DNA from: Ktedonobacteria bacterium brp13
Lineage (GTDB): Bacteria > Chloroflexota > Ktedonobacteria > Ktedonobacterales > Ktedonobacteraceae
Assembly (NCBI GenBank): GCA_015099395.1
Contig: AP024096.1
Location: 4,092,001 to 4,156,000 of the forward strand
DNA: 64,000 bases
Reading direction: 5' to 3'
Below are positions 17,692 through 26,749 of the stretch, piece by piece. The notes beneath the pieces were generated by a model. It saw only the letters and a program-made list of their open reading frames with translations, did not search any database and was not told the origin of the DNA. The position numbers were made by a program, and so were the translations under genes. The first letter of the stretch is position 1, and every line of letters begins with the position of its first letter.

Positions 17692-18777
17692 ATGCAGAGA
17701 GAGAAGTCGAGACAGAAAAAAATGAAAACTCAACCTACTGGTAGACCAATATCAACAGGAAACTGCGCATTTTGTAAGGCTGAGATTGCGAAAAATAAGA
17801 TGATGCAGCATCTCAAGTCCTGTAAACAGCGACTCGCCACTATTGCTACACACGAAGAGAAATCTCAGGTAACGAAAACACGCTTGTTTCACATCCTGGC
17901 TGAAGGCCAATACAATCCACAATACTGGCTACACTTTGAGGTGGTCGCCTCTGAACCATTATGGTCATTGGATGATTTCCTCAAAGATATGTGGATAGAT
18001 GATTTAGATCATTTGAGCGGTTTTACTATTAACGGCACGGACTATTCCGCTGATTACCCGGATGAATTTTTTCCTTTGAATGATGTAGAATATCCTAAAG
18101 AGGTTGAAGAGGTAGAAATATCTGAAGAGGAGAAAGAGAAAAAAACAAGAGAATTAATAGATGAGATCATATCAACGTTTACAGCAGAATCTGCATCATA
18201 TCTAGGCATTCCTTTAAACCCAGCTCCCCTTTCAGCTGAATGGATCGTAGAAATCAAAAAGCCACATTCTGTCAACGAACTCGTTACGTTCCTCAAAGAA
18301 GAACAGGCCAGGCTTACAAAAGAAACTAAAATTGTAAGGAGGGATAATCAGGATATATCTCCAGAAGTAGAACGCAGTAGATACTTTAGCTTATATTATC
18401 AGAAATTGATTGTCGAGGCACTGCTTGAGGCAATCGAGGATCGCAGCATGGGGGTATCATTGGAGAGTGTTCTCAAAATTGGTCAAAAGTTTTCCTACGT
18501 CTATGACTATGGCTCTTCAACATACATTAAACTGAGAGTGATAGCCGAACGCGAAGGGATCGTACCAAATAAGAAGAAATCTGTGCAGCTTCTTGCTCGA
18601 AATAATGCCTATGAATTTCCTTGTACAATATGTGGGAAGCCAGCAACTACCGTTGCAATGGGCTACTTTACCAATAGCATAGCAGATAGCGTATTTTGCA
18701 CTCAATGTGCAAACAAGCATATTAAGGAGAGTGGGATGCTACCGATTACCAATTCTCCACGGGCGGGTGTGTTGTGA
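17692..18777 (+). CDS. pRiA4b ORF-3-like protein with two zinc-binding motifs
   Basis: 361 residues, lysine- and glutamate-rich. Near residues 25-45 a C2HC motif is visible (CAFCK...HLKSC), and near the C-terminus a CxxC...CxxC motif (CTICGK...CTQCANKH). Between them, HILAEGQYNPQYWLHFEV and SLDDFLKDMWIDDLDHLSGF resemble the plasmid pRiA4b ORF-3 fold found in many bacterial and IS-associated proteins. Function of that family is not established. ATG 17692 is used; ATG 17722 is possible. A strong terminator follows at 18873. Base composition is more AT-rich than the neighbours, in keeping with horizontal acquisition. Confidence 0.65.
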   Translation: MQREKSRQKKMKTQPTGRPISTGNCAFCKAEIAKNKMMQHLKSCKQRLATIATHEEKSQVTKTRLFHILAEGQYNPQYWLHFEVVASEPLWSLDDFLKDMWIDDLDHLSGFTINGTDYSADYPDEFFPLNDVEYPKEVEEVEISEEEKEKKTRELIDEIISTFTAESASYLGIPLNPAPLSAEWIVEIKKPHSVNELVTFLKEEQARLTKETKIVRRDNQDISPEVERSRYFSLYYQKLIVEALLEAIEDRSMGVSLESVLKIGQKFSYVYDYGSSTYIKLRVIAEREGIVPNKKKSVQLLARNNAYEFPCTICGKPATTVAMGYFTNSIADSVFCTQCANKHIKESGMLPITNSPRAGVL

Positions 18778-18872
18778 TAGAGCTTCACTTGTCAACATTG
18801 ATCACACGAGGCACTGATTCTGTAAAACGCATCGTTTGTCCTGAGAGCGTCATTGTACCGTTAAAATGAACA

Positions 18873-18920
18873 AGATCCCAGTCAGGAACGTCGCAGAAGC
18901 CCCTGACTGGGATCTCTTTT
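18873..18920 (+). terminator. Strong Rho-independent terminator
   Basis: Perfect 14-bp arms AGATCCCAGTCAGG (18873-18886) and CCTGACTGGGATCT (18902-18915) with a 15-nt loop, followed by CTTTTT. It lies about 95 bp past the pRiA4b-like gene stop and next to the convergent Ycf48-type gene stop. Confidence 0.9.
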
Positions 18921-18948
18921 TCGTTTCTCGCGTTCTGGTTAAACCTAC

Positions 18949-20520
18949 TTAGGAGGCGGGAGGGGTTGTATTGGTCGTCGTTTGGCTAGGCACCTGCCAG
19001 GATGTACCGCCATCGCTGGTTGCGTAGAGCGTAAAAACGATATGGATGCCCGTTGTCTGGAAGGTCACGATCCATCCGAGATGACCATTCATGAAAAAAG
19101 CTTTCCCTATTACTGCTGTCTTGGGGGTCGGTTGGAAAACGTGCTGCTTTTTCCATTGACCATCAACGAACCCATAAATGCTGAGTGCATGGGGTTGTGC
19201 CAGCATGATATGTTCTGCATCGATACCTCCTGCATCGATAGGTCCTGCGAAGATAGCTGAATTACTCGTATCTACCAAACTGTTACCCATAGGTGACCAG
19301 TGTTGTCCACCGTCACTGGTTGCATACAGGTAGAATTCACGTGGACTCTGGGCATTGGTCTGTGAAGTGATGCCTAGTAAGCCGCTTTTGGGAGTAAAGA
19401 ATTGAGGATCTGACAGAGACACCACGGCATCATGGTTGAATGGTAACGTTGTATGAATACCAGGGATTGGCCCGGTTGATGGTTGTGGCAACGGCTGTAA
19501 TTGCCAGGTAACGCCCCCGTCGTGCGTCATATAGAGTTGTGCGCGCTGATAGTTGTGCGCTAGATAGAGGGTATAGACGGTTGCCCACCCCTGTAAAGGC
19601 GTGGTAAAGGTCAGGCCAAACATGGTATGGAAGCTTGGTGACTGATTATCAGAGGCATGACCCATACTCATCGTACTAATTTTGGTCCATGTTGTCCCTC
19701 CGTCAACCGTCTTATAGAGTGGAGTTGACACTGGAGAACTCCCCATCCATGCCCAACCATGGAGTCGATCAATAAAGGTTATATTTGACGTGAGTGGTGG
19801 CACACTCAGTTCGGTCCAGTGTTGTCCGCCATCGGTGGTATGCATCACTGACAGATTCGTTCGCGAGGTCACCGAAGTACCCAGTGAGACCCAGGCAGTT
19901 TGATTATCGAAGAAATCGTGGATGATAGCGCCGGGGTCCCGCTGATTAAAGTCAAATATGTGCCAGGTTTTACCGCCATCAGTTGTTCGTGCTATACAAG
20001 CTTTTCGATCCGGTATCGTTAGTCCAGTTGCCCAACCAGTCATGGTACTCGTCATTGTGATGTTATTGATAGCCACATTATTATGAGAAGCCGCAGTCGA
20101 TTTTGGAGTGGTTGTTGGCATCGGGCGTGACTGTCCCGATAGGACTGAAGAATGGGTCACCACAAGGAATGTTCCACTGAGAATGACAACACAGAGTACT
20201 GCAACCAGGGCCACAATGCGCCAGTAGTTCACCGTTTTTTGGGGACGTCCCGATGGTCGTGGAGCAGCGGATGATGTAAATTGTCCAGCCGATGGCTTCA
20301 GTGACTGATACGCTTTAAGTGGAACTCCAAACTGTTCGGCCTGAGGTCTCTCTTCTGATGTTTCTGTTGCTCTCTGTGCAGAGCGTTGTGCAAGCAAATG
20401 TGTGCGAATATGCTGCAAAGATTTCTGGTCTGCAAGCGATGGCGTATAGGTATCATGTAATTGTCTTGTCTGGTCAGGATGTTCAATCTCATCCTGGATC
20501 AGATCCTCTGGCTCTAGCAT
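18949..20520 (-). CDS. Membrane protein with Ycf48/BNR-type repeats, coupled to ECF sigma factor
   Basis: 523 residues: cytoplasmic hydrophilic N-terminus (about 1-95), one transmembrane helix (IVALVAVLCVVILSGTFLVV), then an extracytoplasmic beta-propeller-like region. At least six repeats of the form (T/S)xDGGxxW are visible: TTDGGKTW, TTDGGQHW, TVDGGTTW, THDGGVTW, TSDGGQHW, TSDGGTSW. Ycf48/BNR repeats form propellers that bind proteins or glycans. The ATG overlaps the end of the ECF sigma gene by 7 bp, parallel to the pair at 12.2-13.6 kb. A sensor/anti-sigma role with an extracellular propeller as sensing domain is inferred. Confidence 0.78.
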   Translation of the reverse strand: MLEPEDLIQDEIEHPDQTRQLHDTYTPSLADQKSLQHIRTHLLAQRSAQRATETSEERPQAEQFGVPLKAYQSLKPSAGQFTSSAAPRPSGRPQKTVNYWRIVALVAVLCVVILSGTFLVVTHSSVLSGQSRPMPTTTPKSTAASHNNVAINNITMTSTMTGWATGLTIPDRKACIARTTDGGKTWHIFDFNQRDPGAIIHDFFDNQTAWVSLGTSVTSRTNLSVMHTTDGGQHWTELSVPPLTSNITFIDRLHGWAWMGSSPVSTPLYKTVDGGTTWTKISTMSMGHASDNQSPSFHTMFGLTFTTPLQGWATVYTLYLAHNYQRAQLYMTHDGGVTWQLQPLPQPSTGPIPGIHTTLPFNHDAVVSLSDPQFFTPKSGLLGITSQTNAQSPREFYLYATSDGGQHWSPMGNSLVDTSNSAIFAGPIDAGGIDAEHIMLAQPHALSIYGFVDGQWKKQHVFQPTPKTAVIGKAFFMNGHLGWIVTFQTTGIHIVFTLYATSDGGTSWQVPSQTTTNTTPPAS

Positions 20521-21071
20521 GCGTGACCTCCGTCCTGTTCCTGTTTGAGATAACTGGTTCGCAACAACGTCCTGGCCCGTGTAAGTTGTTGACGGATCGC
20601 CTCGGCACTCTTGTTCAAGAGGATACCGATCTCGGTGGCCTGCAGATTGTGGGCATACCGAAGATATAAGAGTTGCTGATGAACAGGTGATAATTGTTGG
20701 ATATGCTGGTGCAATTGTTGATGAACTTCGCGCTGTAGCACGACAGGTTCAGGTTCGTCATCGCCATAGAGCGTCTCGGCGAAACTCTCGATGTTGACGT
20801 TCATGCGGTGCTGTGCCCGCCGATAGGTATCGATCAATTTATTGTGTGCCACTTTTTTGAGCCAGGCTAACTGCTCTTCAGGTTGAAGCTGGCTGATTGT
20901 CGGATTTTCCATAGCAGCGGTAAAGACCTCTAATGTCAGATCCTCGGCATCTTCACGAGTGCGGGTATGTTTAAGGATATAGGCGAAGATGACAGAGCCG
21001 TAACGATCAAAGAGAGTGGCATCGTCAGGTGGCGATTTCTGACTTGCCTGCGAAAAAGTACGTTGCAGCAT
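20514..21071 (-). CDS. ECF RNA polymerase sigma factor (second pair)
   Basis: 185 residues from ATG 21071; an in-frame TTG at 21110 would add 13 residues but would contain the AAAGGAG site itself. Region 2: TREDAEDLTLEVFTAAMENP and LAWLKKVAHNKLIDTYRR. Region 4: LSPVHQQLLYLRYAHNLQ followed by EIGILLNKSAEAIRQQLTRA. Clearly paralogous to the sigma factor at 13072-13638 (same arrangement and similar motif wording). It precedes and overlaps the Ycf48-repeat membrane protein gene. Confidence 0.92.
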   Translation of the reverse strand: MLQRTFSQASQKSPPDDATLFDRYGSVIFAYILKHTRTREDAEDLTLEVFTAAMENPTISQLQPEEQLAWLKKVAHNKLIDTYRRAQHRMNVNIESFAETLYGDDEPEPVVLQREVHQQLHQHIQQLSPVHQQLLYLRYAHNLQATEIGILLNKSAEAIRQQLTRARTLLRTSYLKQEQDGGHAC

Positions 21072-21339
21072 GTCTGTTGTATGTTCTCCTTTCGAGATTT
21101 TCACTCTCAATATCGCACAGCATGAAGAAATGTGACGGAATACGCATGTCCTCCTCTAAAAGTCAAGGCCAAGCGAATAACACACGTAGCGGCAGGAAAG
21201 GATGAGCATCAAAGGAGCGCATCTCTAAGGAGAGCTGCAGTGTGCAAAAAATCCAGCTTGTGATGAGTAGCAAGCGAACACTAATCTCCCGTAGTGTTAC
21301 TGGTGGCGAAGTCAAAAACCCTCCCTTAGATGAAACGTC

Positions 21340-22152
21340 ATGCGCTGTAGATGGGTAGCAACCATCTACCTGGATGATGGCAAACGCAAATTCATCTATC
21401 GGCACACGCAGGAGGAAGCAGTCATTGCGCTTCAGCTTGCCAATCAAGCCAAAATGCAAGGCAATCTGACCAGTACGCACAACGAAACGGTCGAAATGTT
21501 CTGCATGGACTGGCTACGCTTTCGCTTACAACCTCGAGTTCGTGAGCGGACCTATCAAGGGTACCATGACCTTATCGTCAAACATATTCTCCCCACCCTC
21601 GGACAGATCAAGCTGCAAAAACTCACACCCATGCAGATTCAACAGCTCTATGATCTGAAACGGCAACAGCAATATTCTCCACAGACCATCCTCAGCATAC
21701 ATAAACTCCTACGTCGCGTGTTGGAAGATGCAGTCTATCTTCATCACGTCCAGTACAATGTCTGCCAGAAAGTGCACCCACCGCGCCAACCCAGGGGACA
21801 TATCATTGCCAAAGCACTCTCCATAGCCGAGGCAAAAAGAGAACAAGGAGAAGAACGCTGGGTCTTTTGCAACACCCGTGGGAAACCGTTACGTGCCAGT
21901 AGCCTCATCCGCAGCTCATTTCGACCACTGCTGGAAAAGGCAGGCATCCCACCCATACGCTTTCATGATTTACGGCATACCATAGCAACGCTCCTTCTCT
22001 CCATGGGGACCCACCCAAAAATTGTACAAGAGTTGCTTGGACAGAGCCAGATCATCGTCACGCTGGAAATCTATTCGCACATCCTCCTACCTCTGCAAGA
22101 GGAAGCTATGCTTCAATTCAATACCCTGCTAACAGCTCCTGATCTCTCCTAG
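21340..22152 (+). pseudogene. Tyrosine recombinase (phage-type integrase), core-deleted
   Basis: 270 residues against roughly 370-400 for the family. Present: N-terminal arm/core-binding region (FCMDWLRFRLQPRVRERTY, LGQIKLQKLTPMQIQQLYDL) and C-terminal box II (IRFHDLRHTIATLLLSMGTHPKIVQELL) with Tyr245 in LEIYSHIL. Missing: the ~100-residue stretch between about residues 150 and 165 that should carry the first catalytic arginine and the beta-hairpin lysine. The usual LGHSS is LGQSQ here, changing another active-site histidine. The reading frame stays open, so this is an in-frame internal deletion. It stands at the left border of the 22-29 kb island and may be what remains of its integrase. Confidence 0.82.
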
Positions 22153-22202
22153 CGGTCATTTGTGCGGTCAGAGACGTACACTGGCATCCCTCATAGGAAA
22201 CA

Positions 22203-22286
22203 GGAAAGAGCTCTCAAGCCACTTCTCAGGCTCTTTCTTCGGCTTGAGATTTTTGGCAGTGGACCGTTTTGAGACAGAACTTAATA
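22203..22286. repeat. ~84-bp dispersed direct repeat, copy 1
   Basis: Matches 29335-29418 in the same orientation at roughly 85-90% identity, beginning GGAAAGAGCTCTCAAGCC and ending TTGAGACAGAACTTAATA. On the minus strand both copies read as similar peptides (SVSK....KNL..K.EPE), so it may be a degraded gene end, for example of a transposase. It lies 50 bp past the integrase stop. Confidence 0.85.
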
Positions 22287-22377
22287 GTCTGTTGTGAAGC
22301 AAGTGTTGTAAAATAATATAATGCAGAAAAGATGTCTGTCCAGTATTTAAAGTTAATTTATAGAGAGGGCACAAAAG

Positions 22378-23691
22378 ATGCCAAATCCTACGCCTATAAA
22401 GGCAAGACTAGCCATTATTCAAGCAATTCCCTTATGCGACATAGACCATCTTTACTGCCATCCCCCTAGCCAGTTATCTATAAGGCGCATGAACAACACA
22501 ATACTCGCACGCCTCTTTGAAGTCCTTTTTTCGTCATCTTTTCTCTCTCATCATAGCTCTATCGTTTGGTATGCAGGTGAACTATTTGTGTTACCCGCCT
22601 CCTTTTATGAGGACGCTTTTCAGATAGTAGAGCGGTTCAATGCGCGTGGTGTACATGTTAAGCATTGCGTTCAAACCAACGGTACTCTGATGAATCAAGC
22701 TTGGTGCGATTCCATCAAGATTCACACCGTTCATGTCGATCTCAGTTTGGATGGCCCCAAATACATTCATGACACGCATCCTATTGACCTAGCGGATAAG
22801 GGAACATTTACTCACACATTGCACGGCTTGAACCAACTGCCACAAAACAGCGTTCACTCTCCAATCATAACAGTACTGACACATTCTGCTCTTTCTTATC
22901 CACATGAGATGTGGCAGCTTTTTACCGAGCATCGTTTTACACGTTTAGCCTTTCACATTGAGAAGATTGCAGGTGTGCATACTTCTTCCTCACGCACAGT
23001 CAGTAACGTCTTCATTTACGACAAACGCTTTTTTGCACGCCTCCTTGAATTGCGCGACTTATGTGAGAAGCCGCTTTACATGCGAGAACTTGCTATCCTC
23101 ATTAACAGGCTCAAATGCTCGAGTATCCCCATTCGCATGCAAGAGATTACGCCAATAGTGATCTTCGGCTTTAATTATGCAGGAAATGTTCCGACGTTAT
23201 CTCCTGCATTACTCACCATGACCAGTCCTCACTATGGCAATTGCACGGTCGGTACCGTATTCAATGGACCGTTAGAAGAGCTTTTTATGCGCCAAGGGTT
23301 AGTGGAGACCCATTCACGCATCCAAGAAGGCATGCCCAAGTGCAACCACGTGTGCCAGTCCTTTAGATACGATGGCAGTGGTGCTCCATCAAACAAAGTA
23401 TTCTATGAGGATAGAACATGTGATTCGATCGAAACAATGCACTGTAGAGATGCAAAAAATGCGTCGAGAGATATAGCGTCAGATCATCCCGAAAATACAT
23501 GTAGTCCACACATTGCGCATCATTTGTCTCTCATCGAGCGTATTTCAAGGCTGCGGAAACAAATAGCATTGATGAACGAGAATAGCATGCACCTCAACGA
23601 TTCTTCTTCTATAGACGCATGGACAGACGATTGGAATGATTGGAGTGACTGGCCAAAAAGCACAATTCCTGCACCAACTAGCCTTCTTTAG
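22378..23691 (+). CDS. Radical SAM/SPASM protein of the cyclophane-maturase (GrrM/OscB-like) type, altered cluster ligands, Trp-Asp tail
   Basis: 437 residues; ATG preceded by GAGAGGG at good spacing. The order of recognisable parts fits peptide maturases of the GrrM/XyeB/FxsB kind: cluster loop near residue 20, VWYAGELFVLPASFYEDAF (64-82), QTNGTLMNQAWCD (99-111), LSLDGPKYIHDTH (122-134), GVHTSSS (199-205), PHYGNC (284-289) and a SPASM region KCNHVCQSFRYDGSGAPSNK (321-340) with ETMHCR (352-357). Two cysteines usually seen are replaced: the loop reads C20-x3-H24-x2-C27 instead of CxxxCxxC, and the SPASM CGGGAPSNK-type position has Asp332. After a basic coiled stretch the protein ends with WTDDWNDWSDW (415-425), three aromatic-x-Asp triplets that resemble cyclophane cores. 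Family call is sound; catalytic competence is doubtful. The 3' end overlaps the convergent TIR gene by 14 bp. Confidence 0.8.
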   Translation: MPNPTPIKARLAIIQAIPLCDIDHLYCHPPSQLSIRRMNNTILARLFEVLFSSSFLSHHSSIVWYAGELFVLPASFYEDAFQIVERFNARGVHVKHCVQTNGTLMNQAWCDSIKIHTVHVDLSLDGPKYIHDTHPIDLADKGTFTHTLHGLNQLPQNSVHSPIITVLTHSALSYPHEMWQLFTEHRFTRLAFHIEKIAGVHTSSSRTVSNVFIYDKRFFARLLELRDLCEKPLYMRELAILINRLKCSSIPIRMQEITPIVIFGFNYAGNVPTLSPALLTMTSPHYGNCTVGTVFNGPLEELFMRQGLVETHSRIQEGMPKCNHVCQSFRYDGSGAPSNKVFYEDRTCDSIETMHCRDAKNASRDIASDHPENTCSPHIAHHLSLIERISRLRKQIALMNENSMHLNDSSSIDAWTDDWNDWSDWPKSTIPAPTSLL

Positions 23692-26611
23692 TACGTAACT
23701 CTTGTATACGAAGGAGTACCTGCTCAGCTGCTTCTATCCGCCTATCTTGTTGCAGGAAGACAGCATAGCTTTCCAGGATGCTAATGAGATCAGAATTGTA
23801 CTGCCCTGGTTCCTGTTCACGCATGGCCAATGCGCGTTGATACAGTGGCTCTGCTTGGGTGTATTCACCTTGATCACGGTAGAGTTCTGCCATATCTTTT
23901 AGTGTTTGCATGACAAGTGGATTTCGCGAGCCCAGAGTAGTTTCCTGGATCGATAATGCACGGAGATAAAGCGCTTCGGCTTGAGCATACTGCTGTTGCG
24001 CTCGATAGAGTTGTGCCAGATTTCTGAGGGTAATGGCAACATCAGGGTGACGGACTCCCAATAATTGTTCGCGAATGATCAGAGAACGCTGGAGGAGCGG
24101 TTCAGCCTGGGCATAATTGCTCTGCGCAAGATAGAGATTCGCCAGATTGCTTAGACTGCCAGCTACACGAGGATGTTCTGGCCCCAGTGTTCCCTCACGA
24201 ATAGCAAGAGATTCCTCCAAAAGGGGGATGGCCAGATGATACTTACCCTGATATATGTAGAGTCCTGCCAAATTATTGAGGCTCGTCGCAATGTCAGGAT
24301 GTTTGGGTCCAAGTATTTGTTTGCGCGTTACTAAGGCACGTTGATACAGCGGCTCTGCTTGTGCATACTTCTTCTGTGCAACATACAATAATGCAAGGTT
24401 GTTAAGCGCCGCCGCAACCTCTGGATGTTGTGCTCCCAGTGCTTGTTCGCGAATCGCTAGAGCGCGCTGGAACAATGGCTCCGCCTGATCGTACTTTCCT
24501 TGGTCATAGTAGAGCGAGGCAAGATCGCTAAAGCTACAAGCAATGTCGGGATGCCCTGATCCTAATACCTGCTCACGAAGCAACAACGCGCGTTGGAAAA
24601 GTTGATCGGCTTCAACAAATCTCCCTTGTAAACGATAAAGTGTCGCTACATCATTCAAGCTTGTAGCGACACTCGCATGATTTGGACCCAACACTTGCTC
24701 TTGAATTTCTAAAGCACGGAGATAAAGCGGTTCAGCTTGAGTATATTTCCCCTGAACTTGATAGAGTCCTGCCAAATTATTGAGGCTCGTCGCAATATCA
24801 GGATGCTGTGGATCAAGGATCTGCTCTCGCATTTTCAGCGCCTGCAGCAAAAACGGCTCTGCATCTGTGTATTGACCACGTGCATAGAGATAAAAACCAG
24901 TAAGGTGAAGAAGCCGAGATGCTCCAGGGAACGCAAATTTCCAGTGATTAATGAGAATTGCACAGGCCTGAGCATGTGGGAGGCTTCGCTGACACCGCTG
25001 CCACATTGCAAATCCAGTATGTGGAAAAGCACGATTGACAGCACGCACAGCACGCTCGGCCCATAACCGCTGTGTTGCTTCATCCATTTCATCTTTGAGG
25101 ATCGCCTGCAACAAGCGATGAATGGACACTGTTTTTGCGCTTGGATTTCGTCGAATAAGAGAATATCGAAGCAGTTCTCTGATCACGGCATTGAGGCTAA
25201 AAGGATTATCAGCAATTGGCTGGAGAATTATTCCAAGTTCAGAGGCCCCCTCGGTCATAATCTCTTCTGGAATAGCATCGGGATGAAGAAAGACTAACAA
25301 GCGGAGCAGTTCTATGGTCGCCGGGTTCGCCGCAGATAGTTTTGCAAAAGACAGTGACCACGTGGTAGCAACGGATTCAGGGTGATCAATGGCAAAACCT
25401 CCACGCTCACGCAGTAATGCTGTTCGTTGTGTGTTATAGAGAACAGTGTACTCCGACAAACTCGAAGCCGTTTCCTCAATATATGCGCCTGCTTGATCAA
25501 GTGCAAGAGGAAGACCCCCAAGTACCTTAGAAATAGCCATAGCCTGGGTGCGATCGGCTTCACTCACATGCTCGAGTTGGGCATCTGGTTCAATAATGTT
25601 TGCTCTACGAAGTAGGAAGAGAGCTCCTTCTTCTGGTGTCATAATCTCGACCTCTATGAGCTTAGCAATCCCACTCATTGTCTGCATACGCGTCGTTAAC
25701 AGTATATGACCGCTACCTCTGCTGAGTAAAAAATTGTGGACTAGTTCAAGATCATCGACATTATCTAAAATGAGCAGCCAACGTGTATGGATAGCTAACC
25801 ACTGCTTGACAGCTTCAATAACGACAGACAAATTCTTCTCATTCTTCTCTGACAATTGTAGCAAATTTGCGATTGTAATGAAATCAGTAGAGAGTGCATC
25901 ACGAGTTGTAGCCCTGATCCACAACGCACATTCATATTCACGGCCATAGCGATAAGCATACTCTAGAGCAACCTGAGTTTTGCCGATGCCACCTAAACCA
26001 CTAATTGCTTGCGCACGTTGTAAAGATGCTGCAACGCTGTTTGCAGCATAATTATTGTGCAAAAGCGTTAATATCTCATCGCGACCTGTAAAGAAAGGAT
26101 TACGCAGATATGGGAGGTTCCAAACGTGCGGAAAGGAGGATGGTGTGCTGACCGCCAGTTGGCTTACCTCTTTAATAACACTACGAAGACCGGCAGCTAC
26201 ATCCATGAAGGCTTCATCTTGATTGTTCCAGATTGTGATAGCTTTGGCATTGGAAGGCAGAACTTGCAGATGCGCGAAGGGAGCACCTTGCCACTCGACT
26301 GGTCGCAGCAAAACGGGAATGACGCGAGCCAGCTTGGCCTCATGACGTTCAAGGGCTCGTTGCACCTCAATGCTATAGCAGTAGTCAGAAGCTAGGAAAT
26401 CAGCACTGACTAGCAGAAGAATCACGGTAGCTCGCTCCAAATGGGTATCAATAGCCTGCACCCAATCGGTCCCAGCAAGAATATGGCGATCATGCCACCC
26501 AGCGATCAGCCCCTGTTGGCGTAAGAGGCTAAGATGCTTCTCCAGTTCAATGCGAAGTAGCTCGTCCTCGTGAGCGTAGGAATAAAATACCTCGATGGGA
26601 GAACCCGGCAT
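23678..26611 (-). CDS. TIR-NB-ARC-TPR protein (STAND NTPase)
   Basis: About 977 residues; ATG 26611 with GGAGG upstream (an adjacent GTG is possible). Residues ~5-150 are a TIR domain (EVFYSYAHED, then SADFLASDYCYSIEVQRALE, whose Glu near residue 82 aligns with the catalytic Glu of NAD-cleaving TIRs). Residues ~165-480 are an NB-ARC module with FFTGRDEIL, Walker A GLGGIGKT (~206-213), Walker B LLILDNVDD (~280), HILLTTR and GGLPLAL. Then follow about nine 42-residue kinesin-light-chain-type TPRs (AEPLYQRALAIREQxLGxxHPxVAxSLNNLAxLY). Such proteins sense a ligand through the repeats, oligomerise and activate the TIR; several related STAND proteins are anti-phage. A defence function is inferred. 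It sits in a mobile island next to a radical SAM protein. Confidence 0.9.
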   Translation of the reverse strand: MPGSPIEVFYSYAHEDELLRIELEKHLSLLRQQGLIAGWHDRHILAGTDWVQAIDTHLERATVILLLVSADFLASDYCYSIEVQRALERHEAKLARVIPVLLRPVEWQGAPFAHLQVLPSNAKAITIWNNQDEAFMDVAAGLRSVIKEVSQLAVSTPSSFPHVWNLPYLRNPFFTGRDEILTLLHNNYAANSVAASLQRAQAISGLGGIGKTQVALEYAYRYGREYECALWIRATTRDALSTDFITIANLLQLSEKNEKNLSVVIEAVKQWLAIHTRWLLILDNVDDLELVHNFLLSRGSGHILLTTRMQTMSGIAKLIEVEIMTPEEGALFLLRRANIIEPDAQLEHVSEADRTQAMAISKVLGGLPLALDQAGAYIEETASSLSEYTVLYNTQRTALLRERGGFAIDHPESVATTWSLSFAKLSAANPATIELLRLLVFLHPDAIPEEIMTEGASELGIILQPIADNPFSLNAVIRELLRYSLIRRNPSAKTVSIHRLLQAILKDEMDEATQRLWAERAVRAVNRAFPHTGFAMWQRCQRSLPHAQACAILINHWKFAFPGASRLLHLTGFYLYARGQYTDAEPFLLQALKMREQILDPQHPDIATSLNNLAGLYQVQGKYTQAEPLYLRALEIQEQVLGPNHASVATSLNDVATLYRLQGRFVEADQLFQRALLLREQVLGSGHPDIACSFSDLASLYYDQGKYDQAEPLFQRALAIREQALGAQHPEVAAALNNLALLYVAQKKYAQAEPLYQRALVTRKQILGPKHPDIATSLNNLAGLYIYQGKYHLAIPLLEESLAIREGTLGPEHPRVAGSLSNLANLYLAQSNYAQAEPLLQRSLIIREQLLGVRHPDVAITLRNLAQLYRAQQQYAQAEALYLRALSIQETTLGSRNPLVMQTLKDMAELYRDQGEYTQAEPLYQRALAMREQEPGQYNSDLISILESYAVFLQQDRRIEAAEQVLLRIQELRTKEG

Positions 26612-26749
26612 CACTGAGCCTCCTCTACTACTTGTGCGATCCTTTGTATAGGTATGTGCTCTCTACCTCAAGTATAGCAAAATTCATCAGGAAGAACAAG
26701 CAGGAAAAGCATGAGAGGTACAGTTTTTTTTGCCAGATGAGAGAGCGTT

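Noticed and set aside
22153..22377. Separate RiPP precursor gene upstream of the radical SAM gene
   Set aside because: Searched both strands by eye; only the 84-bp repeat and the gene's own promoter region are found.
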